Origin: Oscillospiraceae bacterium
Lineage (GTDB): Bacteria; Bacillota; Clostridia; Oscillospirales; Acutalibacteraceae
Assembly (NCBI GenBank): GCA_902762875.1
Contig: CACWPS010000005.1
Span: forward strand, 141,048-205,047
Direction: 5' to 3'
Length of the DNA stretch: 64,000 nt
Shown: piece by piece, positions 38,381 to 46,775 of the stretch
Layout of the letters: every line of letters starts with the position of its first letter
Position numbering within the stretch: the stretch's first letter is position 1
Translations under genes and position numbers: made by a program
The notes under the pieces: model-generated
The model's input: only the letters and a program-made list of their open reading frames with translations
Told to the model about the DNA's origin: nothing
Databases searched by the model: none

Positions 38381-38650
38381 ATGTCAATACTCGAAGAATT
38401 ATACAATGGCAATATAGCACCGATAGAAAGGTCTATGAAAAAAGGAAGCGAGTATTACAAGCTTTGCAAGGCCGTCTCTGAAAAAGAAGACAAGCTTTTT
38501 GAAGAATTGAGCTGTGAGAAAAAAGCGATATATGAAAGCATAGCGGAAAGTAAGCTTATGGTTGAGAGTATTTCCGAAGAAGAAATCTTTATTGACGGCT
38601 TTAGACTCGGCGCACAAATTATGCTTGAAATCATCAATAAACCGGACTAA
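38381..38650 (+). CDS. DUF6809 family protein
   Basis: An 89-residue, mainly helical protein with the family pattern ILEELYNGNIAPIERSMKKG at the start and FIDGFRLGAQIMLEI at the end. DUF6809 proteins are small proteins of unknown function, common in Clostridia. An AAGGAGG site precedes the ATG. The arrangement, a small helical protein next to a divergent XRE repressor with a shared operator, recalls a toxin-antitoxin or phage-type module, but nothing in the sequence shows toxicity. Confidence 0.8.
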   Translation: MSILEELYNGNIAPIERSMKKGSEYYKLCKAVSEKEDKLFEELSCEKKAIYESIAESKLMVESISEEEIFIDGFRLGAQIMLEIINKPD

Positions 38651-38672
38651 CCGCTTTTGCTAAATTAGTTTA

Positions 38673-38746
38673 TGTAGGGGATGATGCCCACATCATCCCG
38701 TTGCCTATCGGCTAAAACGGGAGGGCGCTTAAGACCCTCCCCTACA
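38673..38746. repeat. short palindromic repeat of a second family
   Basis: TGTAGGGGA opens and TCCCCTACA closes the element. Inside are GATGATG/CATCATC and GGGAGGG/CCCTCCC hairpins. A GGCGGG/CCCGCC hairpin (about 38768-38790) and a 20-base piece related to the rpsJ-rplC element (38792-38811) follow. Confidence 0.65.
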
Positions 38747-38810
38747 AAAAATTAATTTGAATTAAGTAGGGCGGGGGCTTGTCTCCCGCCGTCTAATGTC
38801 TAACATCTAA

Positions 38811-38845
38811 AACGGCAGATACACGAAGATGTATCTGCCGTTCTA
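38811..38845. terminator. bidirectional terminator
   Basis: AACGGCAGATACA pairs perfectly with TGTATCTGCCGTT, 13 pairs around CGAAGA; TTTTAG follows on the minus strand, where it ends the 3D-domain gene. Confidence 0.82.
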
Positions 38846-39934
38846 TTATTCAAGTATATAGATTTCTACATTGCGCACGCCGAAGCTTCTGCATGCACTT
38901 TCGGAGGACATAAACAGGTCAACGCCTTTGGGGTACCGTCTTATAAACCCGCCTGTATCCGCCGCAACAGCATAGCCGTAAATAACGCTGCCGTCTGCAG
39001 TTTTGATATACATTTTGGTGCCGTAGGGAATATAGTTGGGGTTTACCGCAATATATCCCGGCTGGGGCGCTACGCCGGTTGAGCATTTATTGCCCGTATA
39101 GGTGTAGGCGGTAGCTCTCGCCGTAATTTTAGACTTATAGTTTACGGGGTTGCCGTTTTCGTCAAGCTCTATGGGTGAAGAGGGGGTGAGGGTGGAAACA
39201 CTTTTAACCGAAGCGGAGGTTGTAACTGTGCTTGCGACTGCACTTGCCGCCTTTTTAGTGCCCACAATCTTCTTGGCATCAACTGCGGCGGTTACAACTT
39301 CTTCACTTATTACGGTTTTCTCTTCGGAAACTCCGTTTACAAGCTTTTCGGTGTAGTTTACCTGCTTCACACCGTCTAAACCGTTTTCAAGTGTGGTGCT
39401 TCCTTCGGCCATGCTTGAGGAATATACGGTTTTTGTGCTGTGGGGAATAGCCTCGGTGTAGCTGCCGTTTACATACTCAATATCGGTGTAGTCGATATAA
39501 GCGGTTTCGGTAATAACAGTATCTAATGAGGGCTCTATAAAATCGTCGCCGTCGGGTGTGTATCCCGCAGCCTCGAGAGCCTCTAATACGGTACCGCCCG
39601 TAAACTCGATTTCCTGTGTTTGCTCGCCTATTGTAATATAAACGGGGAAGGCATAGGCGATTTCAACCTCTGTCTTGCGGTTTTCAACCGTGGTTTTTGT
39701 AATTTTGTAGCGCTCGGACTTTAAATTCAGGTTAGAGAGAACATTCGCAACATTCATATTGAGTGAACGCACGGTGTAAGTCTTTTCACCGTCAAATATT
39801 TCAACTGTATTTAATGATAGCCCGAGTAAAGTAACAACTGCAATGGTAATTGCGGTCATAACCGCTATGCAGCTTATACGCATTTGCTTTGAGAGCAGGC
39901 TCTTTGACAAACGGTACTTTATTTTTTCTAACAT
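38846..39934 (-). CDS. G5 and 3D domain cell-wall protein (YabE/RpfB-like)
   Basis: The 362-residue product starts at the ATG at 39934, eight bases from AAAGGAGT; a longer frame has no such site. One membrane anchor (about 20-41) is followed by two DUF348 ubiquitin-like repeats (about 45-140), a G5 domain (about 150-215), an Ala/Ser/Thr linker, and a C-terminal 3D domain (about 275-362) with AADTGGFIRR and VDLFMSS, the Asp residues that give the domain its name. These proteins are exported peptidoglycan-active factors, probably lytic transglycosylase-like, tied to cell-wall remodelling or resuscitation. Confidence 0.92.
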   Translation of the reverse strand: MLEKIKYRLSKSLLSKQMRISCIAVMTAITIAVVTLLGLSLNTVEIFDGEKTYTVRSLNMNVANVLSNLNLKSERYKITKTTVENRKTEVEIAYAFPVYITIGEQTQEIEFTGGTVLEALEAAGYTPDGDDFIEPSLDTVITETAYIDYTDIEYVNGSYTEAIPHSTKTVYSSSMAEGSTTLENGLDGVKQVNYTEKLVNGVSEEKTVISEEVVTAAVDAKKIVGTKKAASAVASTVTTSASVKSVSTLTPSSPIELDENGNPVNYKSKITARATAYTYTGNKCSTGVAPQPGYIAVNPNYIPYGTKMYIKTADGSVIYGYAVAADTGGFIRRYPKGVDLFMSSESACRSFGVRNVEIYILE

Positions 39935-39974
39935 CAAATGACTCCTTTGAAATAAATCTCGCAAGCCGTGGGGT

Positions 39975-40003
39975 ATTATATAGCATTAAATCGACGATGT
40001 CAA
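39975..40003 (-). promoter_or_regulatory. promoter of the G5/3D gene
   Basis: On the minus strand TTGACA (40003-39998), 17 bases, TATAAT (39980-39975). Upstream at 40063-40078 is a perfect 16-base palindrome, GTTACAAGCTTGTAAC. In 40085-40262 I see an AAATGT/ACATTT hairpin and a GGGCAAA/TTTGCCC pair, and no gene. Confidence 0.78.
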
Positions 40004-40062
40004 AGCGGAAAAAATCCAACTTTTTAGTCAAAAGCACTAAAAAAATTCAAGAATTTAAAAAA

Positions 40063-40078
40063 GTTACAAGCTTGTAAC
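40063..40078. other. perfect 16-base palindrome, possible operator
   Basis: GTTACAAGCTTGTAAC, flanked by A and T runs. It is about 60 bases upstream of the -35 box of the 3D-domain gene and has no loop, so it fits a protein-binding site better than a terminator. Confidence 0.4.
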
Positions 40079-40269
40079 CTTTTTAAAGGGCAATTAAATG
40101 TCATTTTTTTACATTTAACTTGTGCAATCCTACAAAATCGGGCAAAGTGGTGCGGGCGGGTGCTTGTACTATGCTATTTTGCCCCAAAAGTGGGGGATTT
40201 ATGCAAAAAACCACTTTTTAACCACAATATAAGGTATAAAAAAATTTTTGATAATTTGTTAAAAAAATC

Positions 40270-40298
40270 TTTACAATTATATATATGTGTGGTATATT
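40270..40298 (+). promoter_or_regulatory. promoter of pyrR-uraA
   Basis: TTTACA (40270-40275), 17 bases, TATATT (40293-40298). Confidence 0.65.
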
Positions 40299-40313
40299 AA
40301 TAGCGGTTCAATT

Positions 40314-40442
40314 CCTTTAAGACGGTACGGAGATACCGGCAAGGCTCTGATTAACAAATGGTATACATTATATATAATATATGTATATGCCGAGTTTGTG
40401 TTGACTATTCGAGCGTCTTGCTGTGTGCGGGACGCTTTTTTA
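40314..40442 (+). promoter_or_regulatory. PyrR-dependent attenuator
   Basis: The PyrR binding loop is at 40314-40345: TTTAAGACGGTA, loop CGGAGA, TACCGGCAAGG; the stem CGGTA/TACCG and the purine-rich GGAGA loop fit the consensus. A terminator with stem AGCGTC (40412-40417)/GACGCT (40431-40436) and a T-run ends just before the pyrR ribosome binding site. When UMP is high, PyrR should bind the loop, block the antiterminator and stop transcription. Confidence 0.85.
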
Positions 40443-40453
40443 CGGAGGGCTTT

Positions 40454-40993
40454 ATGGATAAGTTTAAGGCTACGCTTATGGACGAGGCGGCGGTGACCAG
40501 GGCGCTCAAGCGTATATCGCACGAGATACTTGAAAAAAACGACGGCGGCGCCGACCTTTGTATTATAGGTATAAAACGCCGCGGAGTTGCCCTTGCAAAT
40601 ATTATAGCGGATAACATATATAATATAGAGGGTGTCCGTCCCCCTACAGGCGAGATTGATATAACCTTTTACCGTGACGATTTGACCGCAATTTCACCCG
40701 ACCCGGTTATACATTCGGCGGCGCTTACGGTTTCGATTGTGGGCAAAAAGGTAGTTTTGGTGGACGATGTGCTTTACACAGGCAGAACAGTAAGGGCGGC
40801 TATGGACGCTATTATGCGTTTTGGCAGAGCGGCTTCAATTCAGCTTGCCGTGCTTATTGACAGGGGACATAGGGAGCTTCCCATTAGGGGCGACTATGTG
40901 GGCAAAAATGTTCCCACCTCTAAGTCAGAGATTATTGCGGTAAAAATACCGCCTTATGATGACGAGACTGCGGCGGAGCTTTACGAGATATGA
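40454..40993 (+). CDS. pyrR: PyrR bifunctional pyrimidine regulator / uracil phosphoribosyltransferase
   Basis: PyrR binds the leader RNA in response to UMP and has weak uracil phosphoribosyltransferase activity. The 179-residue product has the PRPP-binding motif [17 protein letters not shown] near 95-111 and [11 protein letters not shown]. The ATG at 40454, behind ACGGAGGG, is the true start; a longer frame runs back through the terminator hairpin. uraA follows in the same unit. Confidence 0.96.
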   Translation: MDKFKATLMDEAAVTRALKRISHEILEKNDGGADLCIIGIKRRGVALANIIADNIYNIEGVRPPTGEIDITFYRDDLTAISPDPVIHSAALTVSIVGKKVVLVDDVLYTGRTVRAAMDAIMRFGRAASIQLAVLIDRGHRELPIRGDYVGKNVPTSKSEIIAVKIPPYDDETAAELYEI

Positions 40994-41066
40994 ACAGTCC
41001 TATGACTGCTTATATATAATAATGTGTAGGGTTAAATTCCTGCGCAAAATATGGAGGAAGTAATAA

Positions 41067-42430
41067 ATGAAGATGTACTACAATGTTGAAGACAAGCCTA
41101 AGTTTGGGCAGTTGATTGTCTTCGCAATCCAGCAGCTGCTTGCCATTATGGCGGCAACCCTCGTTGTTCCGGTAATAATTAACAGCAACGCAGGACTTAC
41201 AGGCAAGGACGCTATGAGCACCGCCGCAGCACTTTTCGGCGCCGGCGTGGGAACCCTTGTTTATGTCCTTTTCACAAAGAAGAAAAGCCCGGTTTTCTTA
41301 GGCTCGTCCTTTGCATTCATCGGCTCAATGACTGCGGCGTTCGCAGGTGCGGCAAGCGTTGCCGTCGGTTATCTCGGTCTTATTTTCGGTGCGGTTTTCG
41401 CGGGTCTTGTCTATGTTGTTATTGCGATAATCGTTAAGTTTGCGGGAGTAGGCTGGATTAATAAGCTTATGCCTGCCGTTGTTATCGGACCTACGGTTGC
41501 CATAATCGGTCTTTCCCTTTAGACGCTGAGGGCAACTCGGTTGCGAATGTTCTTCTTTGCGTACTTATCGGTATTATAACCCTTATCGTCACTATGCTCT
41601 GCTCGACCTACGGCAAAAAGACCGCAAAGCTTATCCCCTTTATTTTCGGTATTCTCGCGGGCTATGCGGTAGCTCTTATATTTACGGTTATAGGCTACGC
41701 GGCTGATGTCGAGGCTTTAAAGCTTATCAATTTCGGCAACTTTACGGCTCTTGTTTCGGGCGGCGTATCCCTTGAAACATTTATCAGTGTTCCTAAATTC
41801 ACATTCTTAACCGCTTTCGGCGGCTTTGGTGAAATTTCAGGTTCCTATATCGGTACGGTTGCGGTTGCGTATGTACCTGTTGCTTTCGTTGTATTCGCCG
41901 AGCATATCGCCGACCACAAGAACATTTCAAGCATTATTGAAAAGGATCTTCTTGAGGAACCCGGACTTCACAGAACACTTTTAGGCGACGGTGTAGGCTC
42001 AATGGTAGGCGCTTTATTCGGCGGCTGCCCAAACACCACCTACGGCGAGTCGGTAGCCTGCGTTGCTATTACAAGAAATGCCTCTGTTGCCACAATTATT
42101 GCGGCGGCCTTCGGCGCTATAATCGTTTCCTTTGTAAACCCCTTTGTCGCTTTCGTTAATTCCATTCCCGCCTGCGTAATGGGCGGCGTTTGTATGGCAC
42201 TTTACGGCTTTATCGCAGTAAGCGGTCTTAAGATGGTACAGAAGGTTGACCTTAACGAAAACAAGAACCTCTTTGTTGTATCGGCTATACTTATCGCAGG
42301 TATCGGCGGTCTTTCCCTTACCTTCGGCAAGATTACCCTTACAGCGGTTGCAACCTCACTTATCCTCGGAATAATCGTAAATCTTATTCTTTCCGGCAAG
42401 AAAGAGGAAGTAAACGAGACAGAGGAATAA
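41067..42430 (+). pseudogene. uraA: uracil permease (NCS2), internal deletion and frameshift
   Basis: A nucleobase:cation symporter of about 14 helices that imports uracil. The first part (41067-41520) is normal, from FGQLIVFAIQQLLAIMAATLVVPVI to MPAVVIGPTVAIIGLSL, where it meets a TAG at 41521. The family continuation, an AGNA-type segment of roughly 12-16 residues, is missing. The remaining protein resumes in another frame at about 41523 (DAEGNSVANVLL) and runs to 42430 with the conserved NTTYGES motif (CPNTTYGESVACVAITRNAS). Everything else is undamaged, as in rpoC and infA, so a local sequence loss is likely. PyrR regulation upstream supports uracil as substrate. Confidence 0.87.
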
Positions 42431-42436
42431 TAAAAA

Positions 42437-42809
42437 GCCTCCCTTGTGAAAAGGGAGGGGAACCGCCGAATGGCGGTGGAGGGATTGTCCGTTTAACAGC
42501 TTAACCGCATACAATCCCCCAGTCTCGCTATGCTCGACAGCCCCCTTTACACAAGGGGGCCTCAGTCTGTCGAAAAAGCCGGTTGTCGGCTCCCCTTGTC
42601 AGGGGAGCTGTCACCGTAGGTGACTGAGGGGTAGTCAAAAAAGGCTTTATTAAAGCGTTTTCTCTCCCTCCGTCACGGCGAAGCCGTGCCACCTCCCTCG
42701 TCAGAGGGAGGCAAAAGATAGTTTATCGACACTCTCAGCCCCCCTTTACACAAGGGGGCCTTTTTTGTTGAAGCTTTGCAAAACACCTCCCTCGTCTGAG
42801 GGAGGCGTT
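42437..42809. repeat. cluster of nested multi-hairpin repeats, copy C and partials
   Basis: Copy C1 (42437-42562) is complete: GCCTCCCTT..AAGGGAGG, ACCGCC-GAAT-GGCGGT, GGAGGGATTGT opposed by ACAATCCCCC, and CCCCCTTTACACAAGGGGGCC. C2 (about 42589-42712) is a complete copy in the other orientation with GTCACC-TAC-GGTGAC and GTCACGGC/GCCGTG helices. Half elements follow at 42740-42763 and 42785-42809. The whole 415-base gap after uraA is made of this family; no gene is seen in it. Confidence 0.8.
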
Positions 42810-42845
42810 AAGTTGTGCAAATGTCTTAATGGTACAGTCTATTTG

Positions 42846-43127
42846 TTATTTAAGATTTCTTTCAAGCCATACAAAGCCAACATCAAGGGCGTCAAAGAAG
42901 GAGTCCTTTTCCGATGATTTTACAACCCTTTCCTTATCGGAAAGCTGGGTATCGCTCTTTAAGAGCTCAACCTTAACCTTGCCCGGAATTTCGTTTTCCC
43001 CCGCCTTTACTGTAGACAGCACAGTAAATCTTACAACAAAGGGCTCTGCCATATCGCCGTAATAAATTTCGTTACCGCACTTAACAATAGGCTTGTTCTT
43101 ATAGGTTAAAAAATTATTTTCTGCCAT
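42846..43127 (-). CDS. hypothetical protein, 93 residues
   Basis: I do not recognise this protein. It begins MAENNFLTYKNKPIVKCGNE and is predicted to be mixed alpha/beta, soluble and without a signal peptide, ending in a FDALDVGFVWLERNLK helix. Glu/Lys content is high. It lies five bases downstream of another small gene on the same strand, so the two are one operon. Codon use and the AT-rich ribosome site look like their neighbours, so they are probably native. Confidence 0.7.
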   Translation of the reverse strand: MAENNFLTYKNKPIVKCGNEIYYGDMAEPFVVRFTVLSTVKAGENEIPGKVKVELLKSDTQLSDKERVVKSSEKDSFFDALDVGFVWLERNLK

Positions 43128-43132
43128 ATTTC

Positions 43133-43396
43133 TTAATTCTCCCCCGGCATTTCGCCGTAAAGATTAAACCTGAAGAGCATTGTTTCGTCCTCGGGGTTGG
43201 TGCAACGGATTGTAGCCTCGGCAACCTCGGAATTGTTTAAAATCGTGCTTAAGCCTATCATCTGGCAAAGCTTGGATTTAAGGTTTAATACATCGCCGTC
43301 CTTGGTCTCAAGGTAAACATCGCCCTTGCATTCGTCAATCGCTTTTATAAAATCATCAAAATCAACATTGTGAAGTTGAATTTTTCCGTTATCCAT
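43133..43396 (-). CDS. hypothetical protein, 87 residues
   Basis: Not recognised. I start it at the ATG at 43396, where a GGGAGG site lies ten bases upstream; a longer frame from 43414 would begin inside that site. The product, MDNGKIQLHNVDFDDFIKA..., has alternating hydrophobic beta strands (DVYLETKDGDVLNLKS) and a NNSEVAEATIRC segment with FRFNLY near the end. It is followed by the 93-residue gene. Both are soluble; they may form a complex (inference from the operon only). Confidence 0.7.
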   Translation of the reverse strand: MDNGKIQLHNVDFDDFIKAIDECKGDVYLETKDGDVLNLKSKLCQMIGLSTILNNSEVAEATIRCTNPEDETMLFRFNLYGEMPGEN

Positions 43397-43470
43397 AATA
43401 ACAAAACCTCCCATTCATTCTATGCTAAAAGTATAAACGATATATATTAATATGTCAAGTTAAATTAGTG

Positions 43471-43499
43471 TTGACTTTTTGACAAATTTCCTTTACTAT
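43471..43499 (+). promoter_or_regulatory. promoter of glyS
   Basis: TTGACT (43471-43476), 17 bases, TACTAT (43494-43499). The leader is about 30 bases, too short for a T-box. Confidence 0.6.
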
Positions 43500-43538
43500 A
43501 TTATTTGTAGGAATTTCGGTTTCAGGAGGAAGAAAATT

Positions 43539-44930
43539 TTGGATAACGCAAAAAAAAGTATGGATACCATTGTTGCCCTTGCAAAGGGCCGCGGCTTTGT
43601 ATACCCCGGCAGCGAGATATACGGCGGTCTTGCAAATTCGTGGGATTACGGTCCCCTGGGCGTGGAGCTTAAAAATAATATAAAAAAGGCTTGGCTTAAA
43701 AAATTCGTTCAGGAGTCCCCTTACAATGTAGGGCTTGACAGTGCGATTTTGATGAACCCCGAAACCTGGGTGGCTTCGGGTCATTTAGGCGGCTTTTCGG
43801 ACCCCCTTATGGACTGCCGCTCCTGTAAGACAAGGCACAGAGCCGATAAGCTTATTGAGGACTATGTGGCTGAGAACGGCCTTTCGGATAATCCCGCCGC
43901 TATGAGCGACGAGGAAATGATGCAGTATATTAAGGACAAGGGCATAGCCTGCCCTCACTGCGGCTCCCACGATTTTACGGATATTAGAAAGTTTAACCTT
44001 ATGTTCAAGACCTTTCAGGGCGTTACGGAGGACAGCTCCTCTACCCTTTATCTCCGCCCCGAAACTGCGCAGGGCATTTTCGTAAACTTCAAGAATATTG
44101 CCCGCACTACCCGTAAAAAGATTCCCTTCGGTGTAGCGCAGGTGGGTAAATCGTTCCGTAACGAGATTACCCCCGGAAACTTTATTTTCAGAATTCGTGA
44201 GTTTGAGCAGATGGAGCTTGAGTTCTTCTGCAAGCCCGGTACCGACCTTTACTGGTTTGAGTACTGGCGCAGCTTCTGCAAGAAGTGGCTTTTAGACCTT
44301 GGTATGACCGAGGAGCACTTGAGACTTCGTGACCACGATAAGGATGAGCTTTGCTTCTATTCAAAGGCAACAACCGACTTTGAGTTCCTCTTCCCCTTCG
44401 GCTGGGGCGAATTATGGGGCGTTGCCGACCGTACCGATTACGACTTAACCCAGCACGCCAACCATTCGGGGGAGGCTATGGAGTATTTTGACCCCGAAAC
44501 AAACGAAAAATACATTCCTTATGTAATAGAGCCTTCTTTAGGTGCTGACCGTGTTCTGCTTGCCTTCCTTTGTGACGCATATGACGAGGAGCAGGACGAA
44601 AAGGGCGACACAAGAGTAGTGCTTCATCTGCACCCTGCACTTGCTCCCTTTAAGGCGGCGGTTTTACCCCTTTCCAAAAAGCTCTCGGAAAAGGCGACAG
44701 AGGTATTCGGCGATTTAGCCAAAGACTTTATGGTGGATTTTGACGATGCGGGCTCAATAGGCAAGCGCTACCGCCGTCAGGACGAAATCGGCACACCGAT
44801 TTGCATAACCTACGATTTCGACTCCCTTGAGGACAACTGCGTTACCGTGCGTGACCGTGACACAATGGAGCAGAAGCGTATCCCCATTTCAGAACTTAAG
44901 ACTTATATTGCGGAATCTGTTAAATTCTAA
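43539..44930 (+). CDS. glyS: glycyl-tRNA synthetase, single-chain alpha2 type
   Basis: Charges tRNA-Gly. The 463-residue class II enzyme has [12 protein letters not shown], motif 2 in [24 protein letters not shown], motif 3 in [10 protein letters not shown], and the C-terminal anticodon domain ([15 protein letters not shown]). The TTG at 43539 is chosen: it lies seven bases after AGGAGGA and gives [19 protein letters not shown], while the in-frame ATG 60 bases upstream lies in the promoter. Eukaryote/Gram-positive type rather than the alpha2beta2 enzyme. Confidence 0.96.
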   Translation: MDNAKKSMDTIVALAKGRGFVYPGSEIYGGLANSWDYGPLGVELKNNIKKAWLKKFVQESPYNVGLDSAILMNPETWVASGHLGGFSDPLMDCRSCKTRHRADKLIEDYVAENGLSDNPAAMSDEEMMQYIKDKGIACPHCGSHDFTDIRKFNLMFKTFQGVTEDSSSTLYLRPETAQGIFVNFKNIARTTRKKIPFGVAQVGKSFRNEITPGNFIFRIREFEQMELEFFCKPGTDLYWFEYWRSFCKKWLLDLGMTEEHLRLRDHDKDELCFYSKATTDFEFLFPFGWGELWGVADRTDYDLTQHANHSGEAMEYFDPETNEKYIPYVIEPSLGADRVLLAFLCDAYDEEQDEKGDTRVVLHLHPALAPFKAAVLPLSKKLSEKATEVFGDLAKDFMVDFDDAGSIGKRYRRQDEIGTPICITYDFDSLEDNCVTVRDRDTMEQKRIPISELKTYIAESVKF

Positions 44931-44963
44931 AATCGGGGCGACAGCCTTTAAAGAGGTAATAAA

Positions 44964-46724
44964 ATGACATCTACCCAAATTTTGTTAATGGCAGCCGAGC
45001 TGTTAGGCGGTCTTGCATTTTTCCTGTACGGAATGTCCACCTTGTCGGACGGACTTGAAAATGTTGCGGGCGGCGCCCTTGAAAAGACCCTTAAAAAGGT
45101 TACAAAAAACCAGTTTTTAAGCTTCTTTCTGGGAGCGGGAATAACCATTGCGATACAGTCCTCCTCGGCGATGACCGTAATGCTCATAGGTCTTGTAAAC
45201 TCAGGGATAGTTAATTTCTGCGATACCTTCGGCATAATAATGGGCTCGAATGTGGGAACAACCCTCACTGCCTGGCTTTTAAGCCTTACGGGCATAAGCG
45301 GCGATAATTTCTTCCTTACATTATTAAAGCCGATGACCTTTGCGCCTATTCTTGCCTTTATCGGTATCCTCTTAAGAATGGTCTCAAAGCAGGATAAAAA
45401 GAAGAATATCGGACTTATTCTTATAGGCTTTGCCGTTCTTATGACGGGAATGGACTTTATGAGCAATTCGATGAGCGCCGTCCGTGAAATGGACGGTTTT
45501 AAGAACCTGCTCTTTGCCTTCAGCAGTCCTGTGATAGCGCTCCTTATATCGATGCTTTTCACAGGAATTATTCAGTCCTCGGCGGCGACAATCGGTATTG
45601 TTCAGGCGTTAGCCCTTACGGGCAGTATCACCTATGAAATGGCGATACCGCTGGTGCTGGGCGCTAATATCGGCACCTGTATCACGGCGCTTATCTCAAG
45701 CTTCGGCACTAACAAAAACGCCAAGCGTGTGGTTGCAATGCACATTTATGTTAATGTAATCGGCTCGGTGCTGTGCCTTATTTTGCTTTATGTTGCAGAA
45801 TTGGCAGGGGTAGCATTTATAAAATCCCCTGTTTCAATGATAGGCGTCGCTATGATTCACACCCTCTTTAACTTTGTGAACACAGTAATTCTTGTCCCCT
45901 TTAGAAAGGCGGTTATACACCTTTGCGAGCTTACCGTTAAGAAAAATGACGGTAAAACTCATACCGTATTTTTGGACGAGCGTCTCTTTAACAATACTGC
46001 ACTTGCGGTTTCGGAGTGCCACAGGCTTACTTCCGAGATGGCGGAGCGTGCAAGGGAGTCCCTTTTAAAATCCATTTCGGTTATTTCTAAATATGACCCC
46101 CAAACGGTGGAGTTTATCCGTGAAAACGAGGAGCTTATCGATAAATATGAGGACAAGCTGGGCACCTACCTTGTGCGCTTAAGCAATAATGAGCAGTCCG
46201 AAAATACGGCTCACAGCATAGCGAGAATGCTCCACAGCATAGGTGACTTTGAGCGTATAGGCGACCACGCCCTTAATATCTGTAAGGTTGCTGAGGAAAT
46301 GCATGACAAAAGCATACATTTCTCTGATGATGCAATGAAGGAAATCGATACAATCACTGCCGCTGTAACCGAAATACTTAATATGACAATAGACTCCTTT
46401 ATAAACGACGATATAGAGCAGGCTTCCCATGTCGAGCCCCTTGAACAGGTTATCGACAAGCTTAATAAGGAGCTTAAGGCACGGCATATCAACCGTCTGC
46501 AAAACGGCGAATGCACTATAGAGCTGGGCTTTATCTTCACCGATTTGCTTACAAATTACGAGCGTGTTTCCGACCACTGCTCAAATATTGCGGTTTACAC
46601 AATGCAGTTGCCCACCGATATGCTGGATACCCACAAGTATCTGCATAAGCTTAAGAGCTCGCTTAACGGTACCTTTGTGGACGATTTCAACAAATTCAGT
46701 GAAAAATATACTTTAGATACATAA
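44964..46724 (+). CDS. Na+/phosphate cotransporter with C-terminal PhoU domain
   Basis: The 586-residue protein has eight to ten membrane helices with the duplicated signature QSSSAMTVM near 53 and QSSAATIGI near 209 of the Na/Pi cotransporter II family. The cytoplasmic C-terminus (about 340-580) is a PhoU-like helical bundle with two repeats (MLHSIGDFERIGDHALNI and TNYERVSDHCSNIAVY). It imports phosphate, perhaps gated by the PhoU part; a role in other anion handling cannot be ruled out. Potassium-uptake genes follow after a hairpin. Confidence 0.92.
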   Translation: MTSTQILLMAAELLGGLAFFLYGMSTLSDGLENVAGGALEKTLKKVTKNQFLSFFLGAGITIAIQSSSAMTVMLIGLVNSGIVNFCDTFGIIMGSNVGTTLTAWLLSLTGISGDNFFLTLLKPMTFAPILAFIGILLRMVSKQDKKKNIGLILIGFAVLMTGMDFMSNSMSAVREMDGFKNLLFAFSSPVIALLISMLFTGIIQSSAATIGIVQALALTGSITYEMAIPLVLGANIGTCITALISSFGTNKNAKRVVAMHIYVNVIGSVLCLILLYVAELAGVAFIKSPVSMIGVAMIHTLFNFVNTVILVPFRKAVIHLCELTVKKNDGKTHTVFLDERLFNNTALAVSECHRLTSEMAERARESLLKSISVISKYDPQTVEFIRENEELIDKYEDKLGTYLVRLSNNEQSENTAHSIARMLHSIGDFERIGDHALNICKVAEEMHDKSIHFSDDAMKEIDTITAAVTEILNMTIDSFINDDIEQASHVEPLEQVIDKLNKELKARHINRLQNGECTIELGFIFTDLLTNYERVSDHCSNIAVYTMQLPTDMLDTHKYLHKLKSSLNGTFVDDFNKFSEKYTLDT

Positions 46725-46734
46725 GTTAAGCTAC

Positions 46735-46758
46735 CCCTCCCGATAGTCGGGAGGGTTT
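46735..46758 (+). terminator. hairpin between the phosphate and potassium transport genes
   Basis: CCCTCCCGA-tag-TCGGGAGGG, nine perfect pairs; only three T residues follow, so it may be a weak terminator or an mRNA stabiliser. Confidence 0.5.
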
Positions 46759-46775
46759 GGTTACGGAGGCATTTA

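Noticed and set aside
39935-40262. Cyclic-di-AMP (ydaO) riboswitch before the 3D-domain gene
   Set aside because: Such genes often have one, but the promoter is only about 40 bases from the start and the conserved ydaO core is not found on either strand.
40358-40453. Upstream start for pyrR
   Set aside because: The extension would run through the attenuator terminator; the ATG at 40454 has the right spacing to ACGGAGGG.
43415-43538. T-box riboswitch before glyS
   Set aside because: The leader after the promoter is only about 30 bases and has no T-box sequence; the same holds for metG and lysS.
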